Assembly: GCF_029109325.1 (NCBI RefSeq) | Contig: NZ_JAQKQJ010000010.1 | Location: forward strand, 682,001-746,000 | Origin: Nodosilinea sp. PGN35 | GTDB lineage: Bacteria; Cyanobacteriota; Cyanobacteriia; Phormidesmidales; Phormidesmidaceae | DNA length: 64,000 bases | Reading direction: 5' to 3' | Shown: positions 37,136 through 46,564 of the stretch, piece after piece | Numbering within the stretch: position 1 is the stretch's first letter | Layout: every line of letters begins with the position of its first letter | Program-made: the position numbers and the translations under genes | Notes under the pieces: model-generated | Seen by the model: only the letters and a program-made list of their open reading frames with translations | What the model was told of the DNA's origin: nothing | Databases searched by the model: none

Positions 37136-39841
37136 ATGCGAATTCTTAAAACCCAGACTCTCCGAGGGCCAAACTACTGGAGTATCCGCTACCCCAACTT
37201 GATCCTGATGCGGCTGGATCTAGAAGACCTGGCCGATCGCCCCTCAGACCAAATCCCTGGGTTTTACGAAGCGCTAGTGGAGACCCTGCCCAGCCTGATT
37301 GAGCACTTCTGCTCGCCGGGGCACCGGGGCGGGTTTCTCAGCCGGGTGCGCCAGGGCACCTACATGGGCCACATCGTCGAGCACGTGGCCCTCGAGCTGC
37401 AAACCATGGCCGGCATGCCCGTGGGCTTTGGCCGCACCCGCAGCGTGGCCGAGGCCGGCGTCTACCAGGTGGTCTTTGAGTACCAAAATGAGCAGGCCGG
37501 GCGCTACGCGGCTCGGGCGGCGGTGCGCCTGTGCAACAGCCTGATTGAAACCGGCCACTACCCTAAGGCCGAACTCGAGCAAGACCTGGCCGACCTCACC
37601 GAGTTTCGCCTCGATGCCGCCCTCGGCCCCAGCACCGAAGCCATCGTACGCGCCGCCGAAAGCCAGGACATTCCCTGGATGCAGCTCTCCACCCGGGCCA
37701 TGATTCAGCTGGGCTACGGCCGCTATCAGCAGCGGGTGCAGGCCACTCTGAGCAGCAAAACCAGCATTTTGGCGGTAGAGCTAGCCTCCGACAAAGAGGG
37801 CACCAAGCAAATCTTGCGCAATGCTGGGGTGCCCGTGCCCCGAGGCACCGTCATTTACTACCTCGATGAGCTGGAGAATGCGATCGCCGACGTGGGCGGC
37901 TACCCGATCGTAATTAAGCCCCTCGACGGCAACCACGGGCGCGGCATCACCATCGATATCGGCACCTATGAGGCTGCAGAAGATGCCTACGAAGCCGCCA
38001 AAGAAGTCTCTCGGGGCGTGATTGTCGAGCGCTTCTACCGGGGCCGCGACCACCGGGTGCTGGTGATCAACGGTCGGGTGATTGCGGTGGCCGAGCGGGT
38101 GCCCGCCCACGTAGTCGGCGACGGCAAATCCACCATTGAGCAGTTGATCGAGGTCACCAACCAGGACCCTCGCCGGGGGGTGGGCCACGATAACCTGCTG
38201 ACCCGCATTGAGGTCGATCGCACCACCTGGCAGCTGCTCGAGCGCAAGGGCTACACCCTCGACACCGTGCTGCCCGCAGGCGAGATGTGCTACCTGCGGG
38301 CCACCGCCAACCTGAGCACCGGCGGCATCGCCATCGATCGCACCGACGACATTCACCCCGACAACATCTGGGTGGCCCAGCGCATCGCCAAAACCATCGG
38401 CCTCGACATCGCCGGTATCGATGTCGTCACCACCGACATCTCCAAGCCCCTGCGCGAGGTGGACGGAGTCATTGTCGAAGTCAACGCCGCCCCGGGGCTG
38501 CGCATGCACGTGTGCCCCAGCGTCGGCATCGCCCGCAATGTGGCCGAGCCCATTCTGGCGATGCTTTTTCCCCCCGGCACCCGCGCCCGCATTCCGGTGG
38601 TGGCGATTACCGGCACCAACGGCAAAACTACCACCACCCGCCTCACCGCCCACATCTTTAAGCAGACCGGCCAGATGGTGGGCTTTACCACCACCGACGG
38701 CATCTACATCGGCGACAACATGGTCGAGCCGGGCGACACCACCGGCCCCCAGAGCGCCCAGGTAATTTTGCAGGATCCCACCGTCGAGGTGGCGGTGCTG
38801 GAGACGGCGCGGGGCGGCATTCTGCGATCGGGCCTGGCCTTTAAAGACTGCGACATTGGCGTGGTGCTCAACGTCGCCGCCGACCACATGGGCCTGGGCG
38901 ACATCAACACCCTCGAAGATATGGCCCACCTCAAGAGCGTGGTGGCCGAAACCGTGCGCCCCAGCGGCTACGCGGTGCTCAACGCCGACGACCCGCTGGT
39001 GGCCACTATGGCCCAGAAGGTCAAAAGCCAGGTGGCCTACTTCTCCATGGATCCCCACAACGAGCTGGTGCGTAAGCACGCCCAGCAGGGGGGGCTGGCC
39101 GCCATCTACGAGCAGGGCTACCTGTCCATTCTCAAGGGCGACTGGCTGCTGCGCATTGAGCAGGCCGAAAAAGTGCCTCTGACCATGGGCGGTAGAGCTC
39201 CCTTCCAGATTGCCAACGCCCTGGCGGCCAGTCTGGCGGCCTTTGCCCAGGGGGTTGACATCGGCTATATTCGCCAGGCCCTGCACACCTTTGAGGCCTC
39301 CACCGACCAGACCCCAGGCCGCATGAACCTGTTTAACCTGGGCCGTTTTAGCGCCCTGGTAGACTACGCCCACAACCCCGCCAGCTACGAGGCCCTGGGC
39401 GGCTTTGTGAAAAACTGGCCGGGCAAGCGCATTGGCGTGGTCGGCGGCCCCGGCGATCGCCGCGACGACGACTTTATCACCCTGGGCAAGCTGGCGGCCC
39501 AGATGTTTGACGACATCATCGTCAAAGAGGACGACGACACGCGGGGCCGCGAGCGCGGCGATGCCGCCAAGTGGATTGTCCACGGCATCGAGGAGGGGGC
39601 GAGCCAGGCCAGCTACCGCACCATTCTCGACGAGACCGAGGCGATCAACACCGCCCTCGACGGGGCTGAGGACGACAGCCTGGTAGTGATTCTGCCCGAG
39701 AGCGTGACCCGCGCGATCGCTTTGATCCAGGCCCGCAATCCTCTGCCGCCGATCGGCTCGGGGCTAAATGGGCCAGGGCTAAACGGGCTCTCGGTTTCAG
39801 ACCCCCCGCCCATCGACCAGTACGCCCAGGTGCACCCCTAG
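37136..39841 (+). CDS. cphA: Cyanophycin synthetase
   Basis: 901 residues, three domains: an N-terminal priming domain (1-~160, [20 protein letters not shown]), an ATP-grasp domain (~215-480, with [18 protein letters not shown] and [17 protein letters not shown]) that adds aspartate, and a Mur-ligase-like domain (~490-870, P-loop [16 protein letters not shown]) that adds arginine. The product is the nitrogen-storage polymer cyanophycin. The usual upstream partner cphB (cyanophycinase) is not next to it; a DUF1995-like gene is. The C-terminal tail after ~875 is Gly/Pro-rich. Its stop overlaps the convergent trpG/pabA gene by 4 bases. Confidence 0.97.
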   Translation: MRILKTQTLRGPNYWSIRYPNLILMRLDLEDLADRPSDQIPGFYEALVETLPSLIEHFCSPGHRGGFLSRVRQGTYMGHIVEHVALELQTMAGMPVGFGRTRSVAEAGVYQVVFEYQNEQAGRYAARAAVRLCNSLIETGHYPKAELEQDLADLTEFRLDAALGPSTEAIVRAAESQDIPWMQLSTRAMIQLGYGRYQQRVQATLSSKTSILAVELASDKEGTKQILRNAGVPVPRGTVIYYLDELENAIADVGGYPIVIKPLDGNHGRGITIDIGTYEAAEDAYEAAKEVSRGVIVERFYRGRDHRVLVINGRVIAVAERVPAHVVGDGKSTIEQLIEVTNQDPRRGVGHDNLLTRIEVDRTTWQLLERKGYTLDTVLPAGEMCYLRATANLSTGGIAIDRTDDIHPDNIWVAQRIAKTIGLDIAGIDVVTTDISKPLREVDGVIVEVNAAPGLRMHVCPSVGIARNVAEPILAMLFPPGTRARIPVVAITGTNGKTTTTRLTAHIFKQTGQMVGFTTTDGIYIGDNMVEPGDTTGPQSAQVILQDPTVEVAVLETARGGILRSGLAFKDCDIGVVLNVAADHMGLGDINTLEDMAHLKSVVAETVRPSGYAVLNADDPLVATMAQKVKSQVAYFSMDPHNELVRKHAQQGGLAAIYEQGYLSILKGDWLLRIEQAEKVPLTMGGRAPFQIANALAASLAAFAQGVDIGYIRQALHTFEASTDQTPGRMNLFNLGRFSALVDYAHNPASYEALGGFVKNWPGKRIGVVGGPGDRRDDDFITLGKLAAQMFDDIIVKEDDDTRGRERGDAAKWIVHGIEEGASQASYRTILDETEAINTALDGAEDDSLVVILPESVTRAIALIQARNPLPPIGSGLNGPGLNGLSVSDPPPIDQYAQVHP

Positions 39842-40443
39842 GCGGCCATGGCCACCGGCAGCGATGTGAGAAAGTTCCGCAAAATTTGCAGACCCGCCTC
39901 GGTGAGAATGCTCTCGGGGTGAAACTGCACTCCGTGCAGGTGCGGGTAGTCGCGGTGCTGCACCCCCATAATGGTGCCGTCTTCAACCCAGGCGGTAATC
40001 TCTAGCGCCTCGGGGCAGGTCGCCCGGTCGATCACCAGGCTGTGGTAGCGGGTGGCCAGAAAGGGGTTCTCTAGCCCAGCAAATACCCCCTGGCCGGTGT
40101 GAAAGACTGGGGACGTCTTACCGTGCATCAGTTCGGCGGCGCGCACTACCCTGCCGCCAAACACCTGGCCGAGGCTCTGGTGGCCCAGGCAGACGCCCAG
40201 AATGGGCAGCGTGGGGCCGAGTTTTTCAATGATTTCTAGAGAAACCCCGGAATCGTCGGGGGTGCCCGGGCCGGGGGAGATGACAATGCCGTCGGGCTTC
40301 AGGGCGACAATTTCGTCTACGGTAATTTCGTCGTTGCGAAACACCCGCAGGTCGCCCGCCACCGGTAGCTCAGCCCCCAGTTCGCCCAGATACTGCACCA
40401 GGTTGTAGGTAAAGCTGTCGTAGTTGTCGATCACTAAAATCAT
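39838..40443 (-). CDS. Anthranilate/aminodeoxychorismate synthase glutamine amidotransferase
   Basis: 201 residues ([20 protein letters not shown]). A class I glutamine amidotransferase with the catalytic Cys in [15 protein letters not shown] and His/Glu in GVQFHPESI. It supplies ammonia for anthranilate (tryptophan, trpG) or aminodeoxychorismate (folate, pabA) synthesis; many bacteria use one protein for both. The synthase subunit is not nearby. Confidence 0.93.
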   Translation of the reverse strand: MILVIDNYDSFTYNLVQYLGELGAELPVAGDLRVFRNDEITVDEIVALKPDGIVISPGPGTPDDSGVSLEIIEKLGPTLPILGVCLGHQSLGQVFGGRVVRAAELMHGKTSPVFHTGQGVFAGLENPFLATRYHSLVIDRATCPEALEITAWVEDGTIMGVQHRDYPHLHGVQFHPESILTEAGLQILRNFLTSLPVAMAA

Positions 40444-40487
40444 GGGGCGATCTGGGCTAAAAGACTGGGGCTAAAAGACTGGGATTT

Positions 40488-40952
40488 CTAGAACAGCTGT
40501 GGCCAGAGCAGCTGCCACAGGGGCGGCAGCAGCAGACAGGCCGCCACCGACAGCGCAATCAGGGCCGAGATCAGCACGGCGGCGGCGGCGCAGTCTTTGG
40601 CGATCTTAGCGAGTTCGTGATAGGTCTGCTCGACGGTGAGATCGACCACCGACTCCAGGGCGGTGTTGATCAGCTCCAGGGTGAGCACAATGCCGCAGGT
40701 GAGAATAATCACCGCCAGCTCTACCGGGGCAAGGCGAAGGGCGATCGCCAGACTGACCGCAAAGCTGCCCACCACCACGTGGATGCGAAAGTTGCGCTGG
40801 GTGCGAAAGGCATAGCTCACCCCCTGCCAGGCGTATTTAAAGCTCACCAGCAGGTTGGTGGCCACCTTCCAGGAGAGCGATCGCTCCACCGGGCTGAGCT
40901 TAGTCTCAGGCATCGACACCACCGTCTCAGAGTTTTCGCTGTAGAGGGTCAT
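40488..40952 (-). CDS. dgkA: Diacylglycerol kinase family protein
   Basis: 154 residues from the ATG at 40950-40952 (MTLYSENSETVVSMPE). After a hydrophilic start come three membrane helices (~65-150) with the DgkA signature: SFKYAWQGVSYAFRTQRNFR, and ELINTALESVVDLTVEQTYH, which carries the catalytic Glu and Asn, then AKDCAAAAVLI. In Gram-positives and cyanobacteria this fold often acts as undecaprenol kinase, recycling the lipid carrier; which substrate is used here is not shown. Follows ybeY by 73 bases, a common cyanobacterial pairing. Confidence 0.92.
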   Translation of the reverse strand: MTLYSENSETVVSMPETKLSPVERSLSWKVATNLLVSFKYAWQGVSYAFRTQRNFRIHVVVGSFAVSLAIALRLAPVELAVIILTCGIVLTLELINTALESVVDLTVEQTYHELAKIAKDCAAAAVLISALIALSVAACLLLPPLWQLLWPQLF

Positions 40953-41025
40953 AGATAAACTATCGATAGAAGCCGTGGGGCGATATGCCCTTATACCGTA
41001 CCGTGGAGAACGAATCAGGGGCAAT

Positions 41026-41544
41026 TTAGCCGACTTTTTCAGACTTTAATCCGGCGGCAGCGAGCAGTTCACTCTGTTTGTCGAGCATAGCCGCCAGGCT
41101 GGGGTCGTCGGGGTGATCCCAGCCCAGCAGGTGCAAGAACCCGTGGGCGGCGAGCCAGGCGGTTTCCCAGCGCAGGGAATGGCCGACCTCTGCCGCCTGG
41201 CGAGCGGCGGTATCTAACGAAATAATAATGTCGCCCAGGTAGAGCGGTTCGGTGGCCAAAATTTCGTCTACCTGAGGAAAGTCGGTCTCGAGCGCCGCGA
41301 AGGAGAGCACGTCGGTGGGCCGGTCGATCTGGCGAAATTGCCCATTGAGGGCGGCGATCGCCCTGTCATCGGTCAGCCGCAGCGACAGCTCGTAGGCCCC
41401 GATGGGTGACCCGGCCAGGGTCATCTGCTGCCCCCACCGGGTAAACCAGTCAGCCCATTCCTGGGCCGACACGATGGCGGCGTCGGGGTGTTCTGGCTCA
41501 AGGGCGACCTCGAGGCTGGGCTGGGGAAACTTCGATACTGTCAT
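41026..41544 (-). CDS. ybeY: Endoribonuclease YbeY
   Basis: 172 residues. The zinc-binding H-x3-H-x5-H motif is in AAHGFLHLLGWDHPDD. Upstream, ALNGQFRQIDRPTDVLSFAA and YLGDIIISLDTA are the usual family blocks. YbeY matures 16S rRNA and takes part in ribosome quality control. Length is normal. It lies between the DUF3285 gene (4 bases upstream) and dgkA, so these three are probably one transcript. Confidence 0.94.
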   Translation of the reverse strand: MTVSKFPQPSLEVALEPEHPDAAIVSAQEWADWFTRWGQQMTLAGSPIGAYELSLRLTDDRAIAALNGQFRQIDRPTDVLSFAALETDFPQVDEILATEPLYLGDIIISLDTAARQAAEVGHSLRWETAWLAAHGFLHLLGWDHPDDPSLAAMLDKQSELLAAAGLKSEKVG

Positions 41545-41548
41545 AGGG

Positions 41549-41749
41549 TTAACGGGTCAGGTAGGCTAGACCCACCAGCAGACTCAGCAGCGCGGTCACG
41601 GTCAGCGAAAAGTGAAATAGCGACTTGCCGCCCTTCCTGACCATATTGCGCATAGCCAGTTTGACAAAGCTGGGGGGCGCTGCGGGCTGGGGTGCAGAAG
41701 GCGTTGCCTCCGTCGCGGTAGCATCTGGGGTAGGTTGGTCTGGGGTCAT
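41549..41749 (-). CDS. DUF3285-like single-pass membrane protein
   Basis: 66 residues from an ATG at 41747-41749 (MTPDQPTPDATATE); longer starts exist. A Pro/Ala/Thr-rich N-terminus precedes PSFVKLAMRNMVRKGGKSLF and one membrane helix (FSLTVTALLSLLVGLAYLTR). This is the signature of the small cyanobacterial DUF3285 family, of unknown function. Located four bases upstream of ybeY. Confidence 0.8.
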   Translation of the reverse strand: MTPDQPTPDATATEATPSAPQPAAPPSFVKLAMRNMVRKGGKSLFHFSLTVTALLSLLVGLAYLTR

Positions 41750-41860
41750 CGAAAACATTCCATGGCTGACTAAATTCAATGTACCGGGTTTTCTCGGTGA
41801 GTATGGGGGCGGTCAGCTCATTGGTGGGCATGGACGAAGGCGCGGCGCGGCGGCAGGCCC

Positions 41861-41983
41861 ACCTCCAGCCTGATCAACAACGAGGTCGATTGGGCGAACC
41901 TCACGGCGCTGGGGCTCGATCGCGGCTTTGTGACTGCGGATGGCAACGCTAAACCAGCGGGACTCGGCTCTTCTATCTACTGA
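41861..41983 (+). pseudogene. Possible C-terminal gene remnant
   Basis: A 60-codon open frame (41801-41983) without a start codon ends in a stretch that reads like real protein: TSSLINNEVDWANLTALGLD then RGFVTADGNAKPAGLGSSIY and a stop. I do not recognise a family. It may be the tail of a deleted gene between prfB and the DUF3285 gene. Confidence 0.3.
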
Positions 41984-42039
41984 TCACCGTTTCTTCTGCT
42001 TGGCAACGGGCGGCAGCCAAATTTGCTCTGGCCTGAACG

Positions 42040-43165
42040 CTAGACCGTCTGCTCCTGGAGAACCTGATTTTCCTGTCGCAGGTAGGCCTGAATAAAGGCT
42101 TCCAGTTCCCCGGCCATCACATCGTCGATCGCAGTGGTCTCGACCCCGGTGCGCAGGTCTTTGACCAGCTGGTAGGGGTGGAACACGTAGTTGCGAATCT
42201 GCGCGCCCCAGCTGGCTTCCACCATATCGCCGCGAATTTCGGCGATCGCCTGGGCCTGCTGTTCTTGGGCAATAATCAGCAGCTTGGCCTTGAGAATGAC
42301 CATGGCCTTTTCGCGGTTTTGCAGCTGCGATCGCTCCTGGGTACAGCGCACCGAGATGCCCGTGGGCAGGTGGGTGATGCGCACCGCCGTCTCCACCTTG
42401 TTGACGTTCTGGCCACCGGCACCGCCCGAGCGCGAGGTCTTAATTTCCAGATCTTTTTCGGGAATCTCCAGCTCGATGTTTTGATCGAGAATCGGCATCA
42501 CTTCCACCCCGGCAAAACTGGTCTGGCGCTTGCCGTTGGCGTTGAAGGGCGAAATGCGCACCAGGCGGTGGGTGCCCTTCTCCGCCTTGAGGTAGCCGTA
42601 GGCGTAGCGCCCGGTGATCTCCAGGGTGGCCGACTTCAGCCCCGCCTCTTCTCCCTCCGAAAGCTCCACCAGGTGCACCTGGTAGCCCTGGCGCTCGGCC
42701 CAGCGGGTGTACATGCGCAGCAGCATCTCGGCCCAGTCTTGGGCGTCGGTGCCGCCAGCCCCGGCGTTGAGGGTAAGCACCGCGCCCTTTTTGTCGTAGG
42801 GGCCAGAGAGCAGCTGCTGAAGCTCCCACTGGTCGAGATCCTGACTCAGACGAGTGACTGTGCCCTGGGCTTCCTCGAACAGAGCTTCGTCGTTATCTTC
42901 CTGCAAAAGTTCAAGGATGGCGACGGTGTCGTCGAGGTTGGCCTGCCAGGTGGTGAGCTGGCTGAGGTTGGCCTTATAGTCGCTCAGCTCTTGCAGCGTG
43001 TCCTGGGCCTTGCTCTGGTCATCCCAAAAGTCGGGCTGGGCCGCCAGCTGCTCCAGGTCTTGAATTTTGGCTTCGAGGGCAGGAATGTCAAAGATAGTCC
43101 TGGGTCTTACCCAGGCGATCGGTGAGCGTCTCAAGCTCACGCTTGAGGTCGGTGGTGTCTAGCAT
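42040..43165 (-). CDS. prfB: Peptide chain release factor 2, programmed +1 frameshift
   Basis: Translation starts at the ATG at 43163-43165 ([20 protein letters not shown]) and reads 25 codons to CTT-TGA-C at 43087-43093, where ribosomes shift +1 to read GAC and continue [20 protein letters not shown]. The total is ~375 residues. The tripeptide SPF ([14 protein letters not shown]) recognises UGA/UAA and [15 protein letters not shown] carries the GGQ that triggers release. Frameshifting is controlled by RF2 level itself: low RF2 leaves UGA unread and favours the shift. Reading only the long second frame gives an artificial start at 43140. Confidence 0.95.
43087..43093 (-). promoter_or_regulatory. 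prfB frameshift site CTTTGAC
   Basis: On the minus strand TATCTTTGAC reproduces the E. coli site, with an AGGA shortly upstream (AGGACTATCTTTGAC) that can serve as the internal Shine-Dalgarno stimulator. The in-frame UGA occupies 43088-43090. Confidence 0.92.
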
Positions 43166-43273
43166 GGCGTGCGTTGGTGAACTGGAAGATCACTATAGCG
43201 AATCTTGGGGCAATGCTTCCGCTATGCCTAATGGGCTATCATCGCCTAAAAGCCACTCCGCATCTTGAGCGCT

Positions 43274-43480
43274 ATGCAACTTACCCTAGATGATGAAAAG
43301 ACCAAAGCGCTGCTGACCGAGGTTTTGGTAGAAATGCTACAGCAGAAGCGGGAGGTTTTTTACGACATTGTTCTGGAAGCACTTGAAGAGGTTGGACTTG
43401 CCAATGCCATTTTGGAAGGCGAAGAGACTGAATTTGTGGATGAGGCTGAAATACAAGCGATTCTGAAAAGTGGATCGTGA
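43274..43480 (+). CDS. Antitoxin of a RelE-type module
   Basis: 68 residues from the ATG at 43274 (MQLTLDDEKTKALLTEVLVE). Acidic and helical, with no recognised DNA-binding motif beyond the N-terminal beta strand plus helix, and a C-terminal tail (DEAEIQAILKSGS) that could wrap a toxin. Its role is inferred from position: it overlaps the following RelE/ParE toxin by four bases (GTGA). A family name cannot be given by eye. Confidence 0.7.
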   Translation: MQLTLDDEKTKALLTEVLVEMLQQKREVFYDIVLEALEEVGLANAILEGEETEFVDEAEIQAILKSGS

Positions 43481-43743
43481 AAGTTAGATTCCGCAATAGC
43501 TTCAAAAAAGACCTGAGGCGTATCCAAGACAAAAAACTGCTGGAAAACGTCAGCCAGATTATCGACACCGCCAAAAATGCTGAATCCTTCGCTGAAATTG
43601 GTGATCTGAAGAAACTGAAGGGGTATGACAGTTTTTACAGGATTCGTATCGGTGACTTCAGAATTGGCGTTCGCCTGATAGACGAAGAAATAATCTTCGT
43701 GAGGCTTCTCCATAGAAAGGAGATTTATCGATTTTTCCCGTAG
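43477..43743 (+). CDS. RelE/ParE-family toxin
   Basis: 88 residues from a GTG inside the antitoxin stop. VRFRNSFKKDLRRIQDKKLL, IGDLKKLKGYDSFYRIRIGD and FRIGVRLIDEEIIFVRLLHR are the standard RelE/ParE blocks, with the C-terminal basic/aromatic RKEIYRFFP. RelE proteins cleave mRNA at the ribosome. The pair looks complete and intact, directly followed by the MITE-like repeat A. Confidence 0.88.
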   Translation: MKVRFRNSFKKDLRRIQDKKLLENVSQIIDTAKNAESFAEIGDLKKLKGYDSFYRIRIGDFRIGVRLIDEEIIFVRLLHRKEIYRFFP

Positions 43744-43766
43744 ACGCTCGCTCGTGCCTTAGGGTG

Positions 43767-43908
43767 TAAGTAGGTTGCCGTAAGTAAAATGACCAGATGT
43801 AGGTTGCGGTTGAGGAACGTTGGCGAAGCCTTGCCAAAGGCAATGAACCAACATCCGCATGGGTTACGCTTCGCTAACCCGTCTACAAATACATATGCGA
43901 TCTACTTA
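43767..43908. repeat. Dispersed MITE-like repeat A, copy 2
   Basis: 142 bp matching 3095-3234, with the same inverted ends TAAGTAG and CTACTTA. The middle differs: this copy contains a REP-like palindrome (GTTGGCGAAGCCTTGCC) that copy 1 lacks or has lost. Starts 23 bases after the RelE stop. Confidence 0.8.
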
Positions 43909-43926
43909 TCCCAATTTCGCAAGGGC

Positions 43927-44053
43927 CTACGTCATTCCGACGAAAGTGGGAATCTATCTGGGAGGAGCCATCCAACGTAGATTCCCGTCTACACGCGAAT
44001 GACAGGCCAGCTAGCCGTCAAAGTGGCAAATTCACACCAGTGGTATGCACCCC
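43927..44053 (+). repeat. Dispersed repeat B, copy 2
   Basis: About 127 bp, the reverse complement counterpart of 7498-7622. It begins CTACGTCATTCCGACGAAAG and ends GTATGCACCCC. It lies only 18 bases after repeat A copy 2, so two repeat families cluster in the 43744-44116 spacer. No gene is seen there. Confidence 0.75.
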
Positions 44054-44116
44054 GTGCCTTATTCCCTAAATTATGGCTTCAATGCATACTCATGGGACTA
44101 TTCGGTATCGTTTGCC

Positions 44117-44881
44117 CTAAGCCGCTTTGAAGAAGCGGATGATTTCGCGGACGTGCTCCAGAAATTGGCCGTCGGTGGTGATCTGCGCGATTGCCTGCTG
44201 CCCCTCCAAAGCCAATCGCTGGTGCTCTGCCTGGTTAGCCGTAGCCAGCGCTGTGACCTCGGTGGCCAACAGGGTGAAATCCTGCCGCAGGGCCTGGCGC
44301 TGGCGCTGCTCAGTAGCGGCCCAGGAGGCGGGGTCGTCAATGTTGAGCTGACCGGCAAACTGTTCTAGCTTAGATTCTGCTTGGGTGAGGCGATCGCGCA
44401 GCTCTACCACGTCTTCACGGGGGTACTTAAACTGCTGCTGAATGGTGGCGATGCGGGCAGCAAAGTACTGGTAGGCCCGCACGGCAGGTCGTAAACCGCT
44501 GAGCAGCAGGGCGGCAGCAGCGCCCCAGTAGCCCAGCTGGCTGACGCCCGTGCTGGCAAGAAAATAGAGGCCCAGGGCAGTGAGCAGGTGCAGCGCCAGG
44601 ACGAGCCGCAGCGACCAGCGAGCCAGCGATCGCACGTAGCCAACCTGGCGATCGTCTACCGCAATGCCCTTTTCCCTGGAGAGGTCAGCCTCGCTCAGCG
44701 CCCCCTTGGCCTCAAAGTAAATATTCCAGGGCACGGTGGTAATCGTCAGCAGCCAGCCAAAGCTGGCCAGGCCCACCACCCAGTCGGCAAAACTGCCCAC
44801 CGGGATCTGCCACCACTGGGCCAGGCCAAAAATGCCCAGCAGCAGAATGACCAACCCCAGACTCAAATAGCTCACCACCAT
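44117..44881 (-). CDS. Membrane protein with C-terminal coiled coil, unknown
   Basis: 254 residues from the ATG at 44879-44881 (MVVSYLSLGLVILLLGIFGL). Four membrane helices are likely (~3-22, ~33-55, ~90-112, ~118-136). The C-terminal half (~145-254) is a long charged helix rich in Gln/Glu/Ala (REDVVELRDRLTQAESKLEQ and following), likely a cytoplasmic coiled coil. I recognise no family. Divergent from chlP. Confidence 0.7.
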   Translation of the reverse strand: MVVSYLSLGLVILLLGIFGLAQWWQIPVGSFADWVVGLASFGWLLTITTVPWNIYFEAKGALSEADLSREKGIAVDDRQVGYVRSLARWSLRLVLALHLLTALGLYFLASTGVSQLGYWGAAAALLLSGLRPAVRAYQYFAARIATIQQQFKYPREDVVELRDRLTQAESKLEQFAGQLNIDDPASWAATEQRQRQALRQDFTLLATEVTALATANQAEHQRLALEGQQAIAQITTDGQFLEHVREIIRFFKAA

Positions 44882-45181
44882 GGCCAGGCTCCAAATGCAG
44901 GTATCAGGATCGAGATCGACAGGGCAGAGACCCATCTCCGCCTATCTGCCCCCATGGTGGCCGCTGCGGTTAGCCGCAGCTCGGGAGCTATACCGGTTTT
45001 TCAGGTGTTCTCAAACGGCCACCTCTGGGGCTGCGCCATAGATTTATCTCTGGATAGAGAATAGAATGACACCCGTTCTGGGTGACTCAATGTAAACGAG
45101 TATTTCAATCGAGTTACAAGCGGCGGGAGTGGCCCAAAATGCCGAAAGTCCCGTGATACGATGCACCCGTAGCATTTTGCA

Positions 45182-46435
45182 ATGTGGGAGCGAGTATCCT
45201 TGGTACTTCGGGTAGCAGTAGTAGGATCAGGTCCAGCAGGCTCCTCGGCTGCTGAGACATTAGTTAAAGCCGGTATTGAAACGTACCTATTCGAGCGCAA
45301 GCTTGACAACGCCAAGCCCTGCGGCGGCGCGATTCCCCTGTGTATGGTTGACGAGTTTGACCTGCCCCCCGAGATCATCGATCGCCGCGTGCGCAAGATG
45401 AAGATGATCTCCCCCTCCAACGTCGAGGTCAATATTGGCAGCACCCTGAGCGACGATGAGTACATTGGCATGTGCCGCCGCGAGGTGATGGATGGCTTCT
45501 TGCGCGATCGCGCCGCCCAGCACGGGGCCAAGCTGATCAACGGCACCGTTCACACCCTCGAGCTTCCCGCCACTGAGACCGGAGCCTACACCCTGCACTA
45601 CACCGAGCACCGCGAAGACGGGCTGGTGGGCGACAGCAAATCTCTGCAAGTAGACCTGGTAATCGGGGCCGACGGGGCCAACTCCCGCGTCGCCAAGGCT
45701 ATCAAGGCGGGCGACTACAACTATGCGATCGCCTTCCAGGAGCGCATTCGCCTGCCCGAAGACAAAATGGCCTACTACGAAGACCTGGCCGAAATGTACG
45801 TGGGCAACGATGTCTCCCCCGACTTCTACGCCTGGGTGTTCCCCAAGTACGACCACGTGGCCGTGGGCACCGGCACCATGCGCGTCAACCAGGCCAAGAT
45901 CAAGCAGCTCCAGGCGGGCATCCGCGCCCGCGCCGCCAAGCGCCTGGAAGGTGGCGAAATCATCAAGGTCGAAGCGCACCCCATCCCCGAGCATCCCCGC
46001 CCCCGCCGGGTGGTAGGTCGGGTAGCCCTGGTGGGCGACGCCGCCGGTACCGTCACCAAGTCCTCCGGCGAGGGCATCTACTTCGCCGCCAAATCGGCCC
46101 GCATGTGCGCCGAAACCATTGTGGAATTCTCCAATGGTGGTCAGCGCATCCCCACCGAGGCCGATCTCAAGGTCTACCTGAAGCGCTGGGACAAGCAGTA
46201 CGGCATGACCTACAAGGTGCTGGATCTGCTGCAAACGGTGTTCTACCGCTCCGACGCCACCCGTGAGGCCTTTGTCGAAATGTGCTCTGACATCGACGTG
46301 CAGAAGCTCACCTTCGACAGCTACCTCTACAAAACCGTGGTGCCCGCCAACCCCCTGGTGCAGATGAAGATCACCGCCAAAACTGTGGGCAGCCTAATTC
46401 GCGGCCATGCCCTGGCCCCGACCCGCAGCTGGTAG
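45182..46435 (+). CDS. chlP: Geranylgeranyl reductase
   Basis: 417 residues from the ATG at 45182; a TTG at 45200 (LVLRVAVVGSGPAG) matches the usual start better. It reduces geranylgeranyl groups to phytyl groups for chlorophyll a, tocopherol and phylloquinone. The FAD-binding VAVVGSGPAGSSAAETLVKA is at the start, followed by family blocks KPCGGAIPLCMVDEFDLPPE, CRREVMDGFLRDRAA and GLVGDAAGTVTKSSGEGIYF-type (here VGDAAGTVTKSSGEGIYFA). Complete and ends in a strong terminator. Confidence 0.96.
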   Translation: MWERVSLVLRVAVVGSGPAGSSAAETLVKAGIETYLFERKLDNAKPCGGAIPLCMVDEFDLPPEIIDRRVRKMKMISPSNVEVNIGSTLSDDEYIGMCRREVMDGFLRDRAAQHGAKLINGTVHTLELPATETGAYTLHYTEHREDGLVGDSKSLQVDLVIGADGANSRVAKAIKAGDYNYAIAFQERIRLPEDKMAYYEDLAEMYVGNDVSPDFYAWVFPKYDHVAVGTGTMRVNQAKIKQLQAGIRARAAKRLEGGEIIKVEAHPIPEHPRPRRVVGRVALVGDAAGTVTKSSGEGIYFAAKSARMCAETIVEFSNGGQRIPTEADLKVYLKRWDKQYGMTYKVLDLLQTVFYRSDATREAFVEMCSDIDVQKLTFDSYLYKTVVPANPLVQMKITAKTVGSLIRGHALAPTRSW

Positions 46436-46475
46436 GCGGCGATCGTTCAGTTCTGAGCTGAACCCCCTGAGAGAG

Positions 46476-46510
46476 CTGGCTTTGGCAAAGTACTGCCAAA
46501 GCCAGTTTTT
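46476..46510 (+). terminator. Rho-independent terminator of chlP
   Basis: CTGGCTTTGGCA and TGCCAAAGCCAG form a 12-bp perfect stem with a 6-base loop, followed by TTTTT, 40 bases after the chlP stop. Confidence 0.9.
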
Positions 46511-46564
46511 GTATCTTGCTCTTCATATTTTGATCAAAGACCTGCCAACCACAACGAATCGGAC

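Noticed and set aside
37781..39583. 600-codon open frame on the minus strand
   Set aside because: It lies entirely antisense to cphA and is Gly/Ala/Val/His-rich, the usual product of reading a GC-rich gene backwards.
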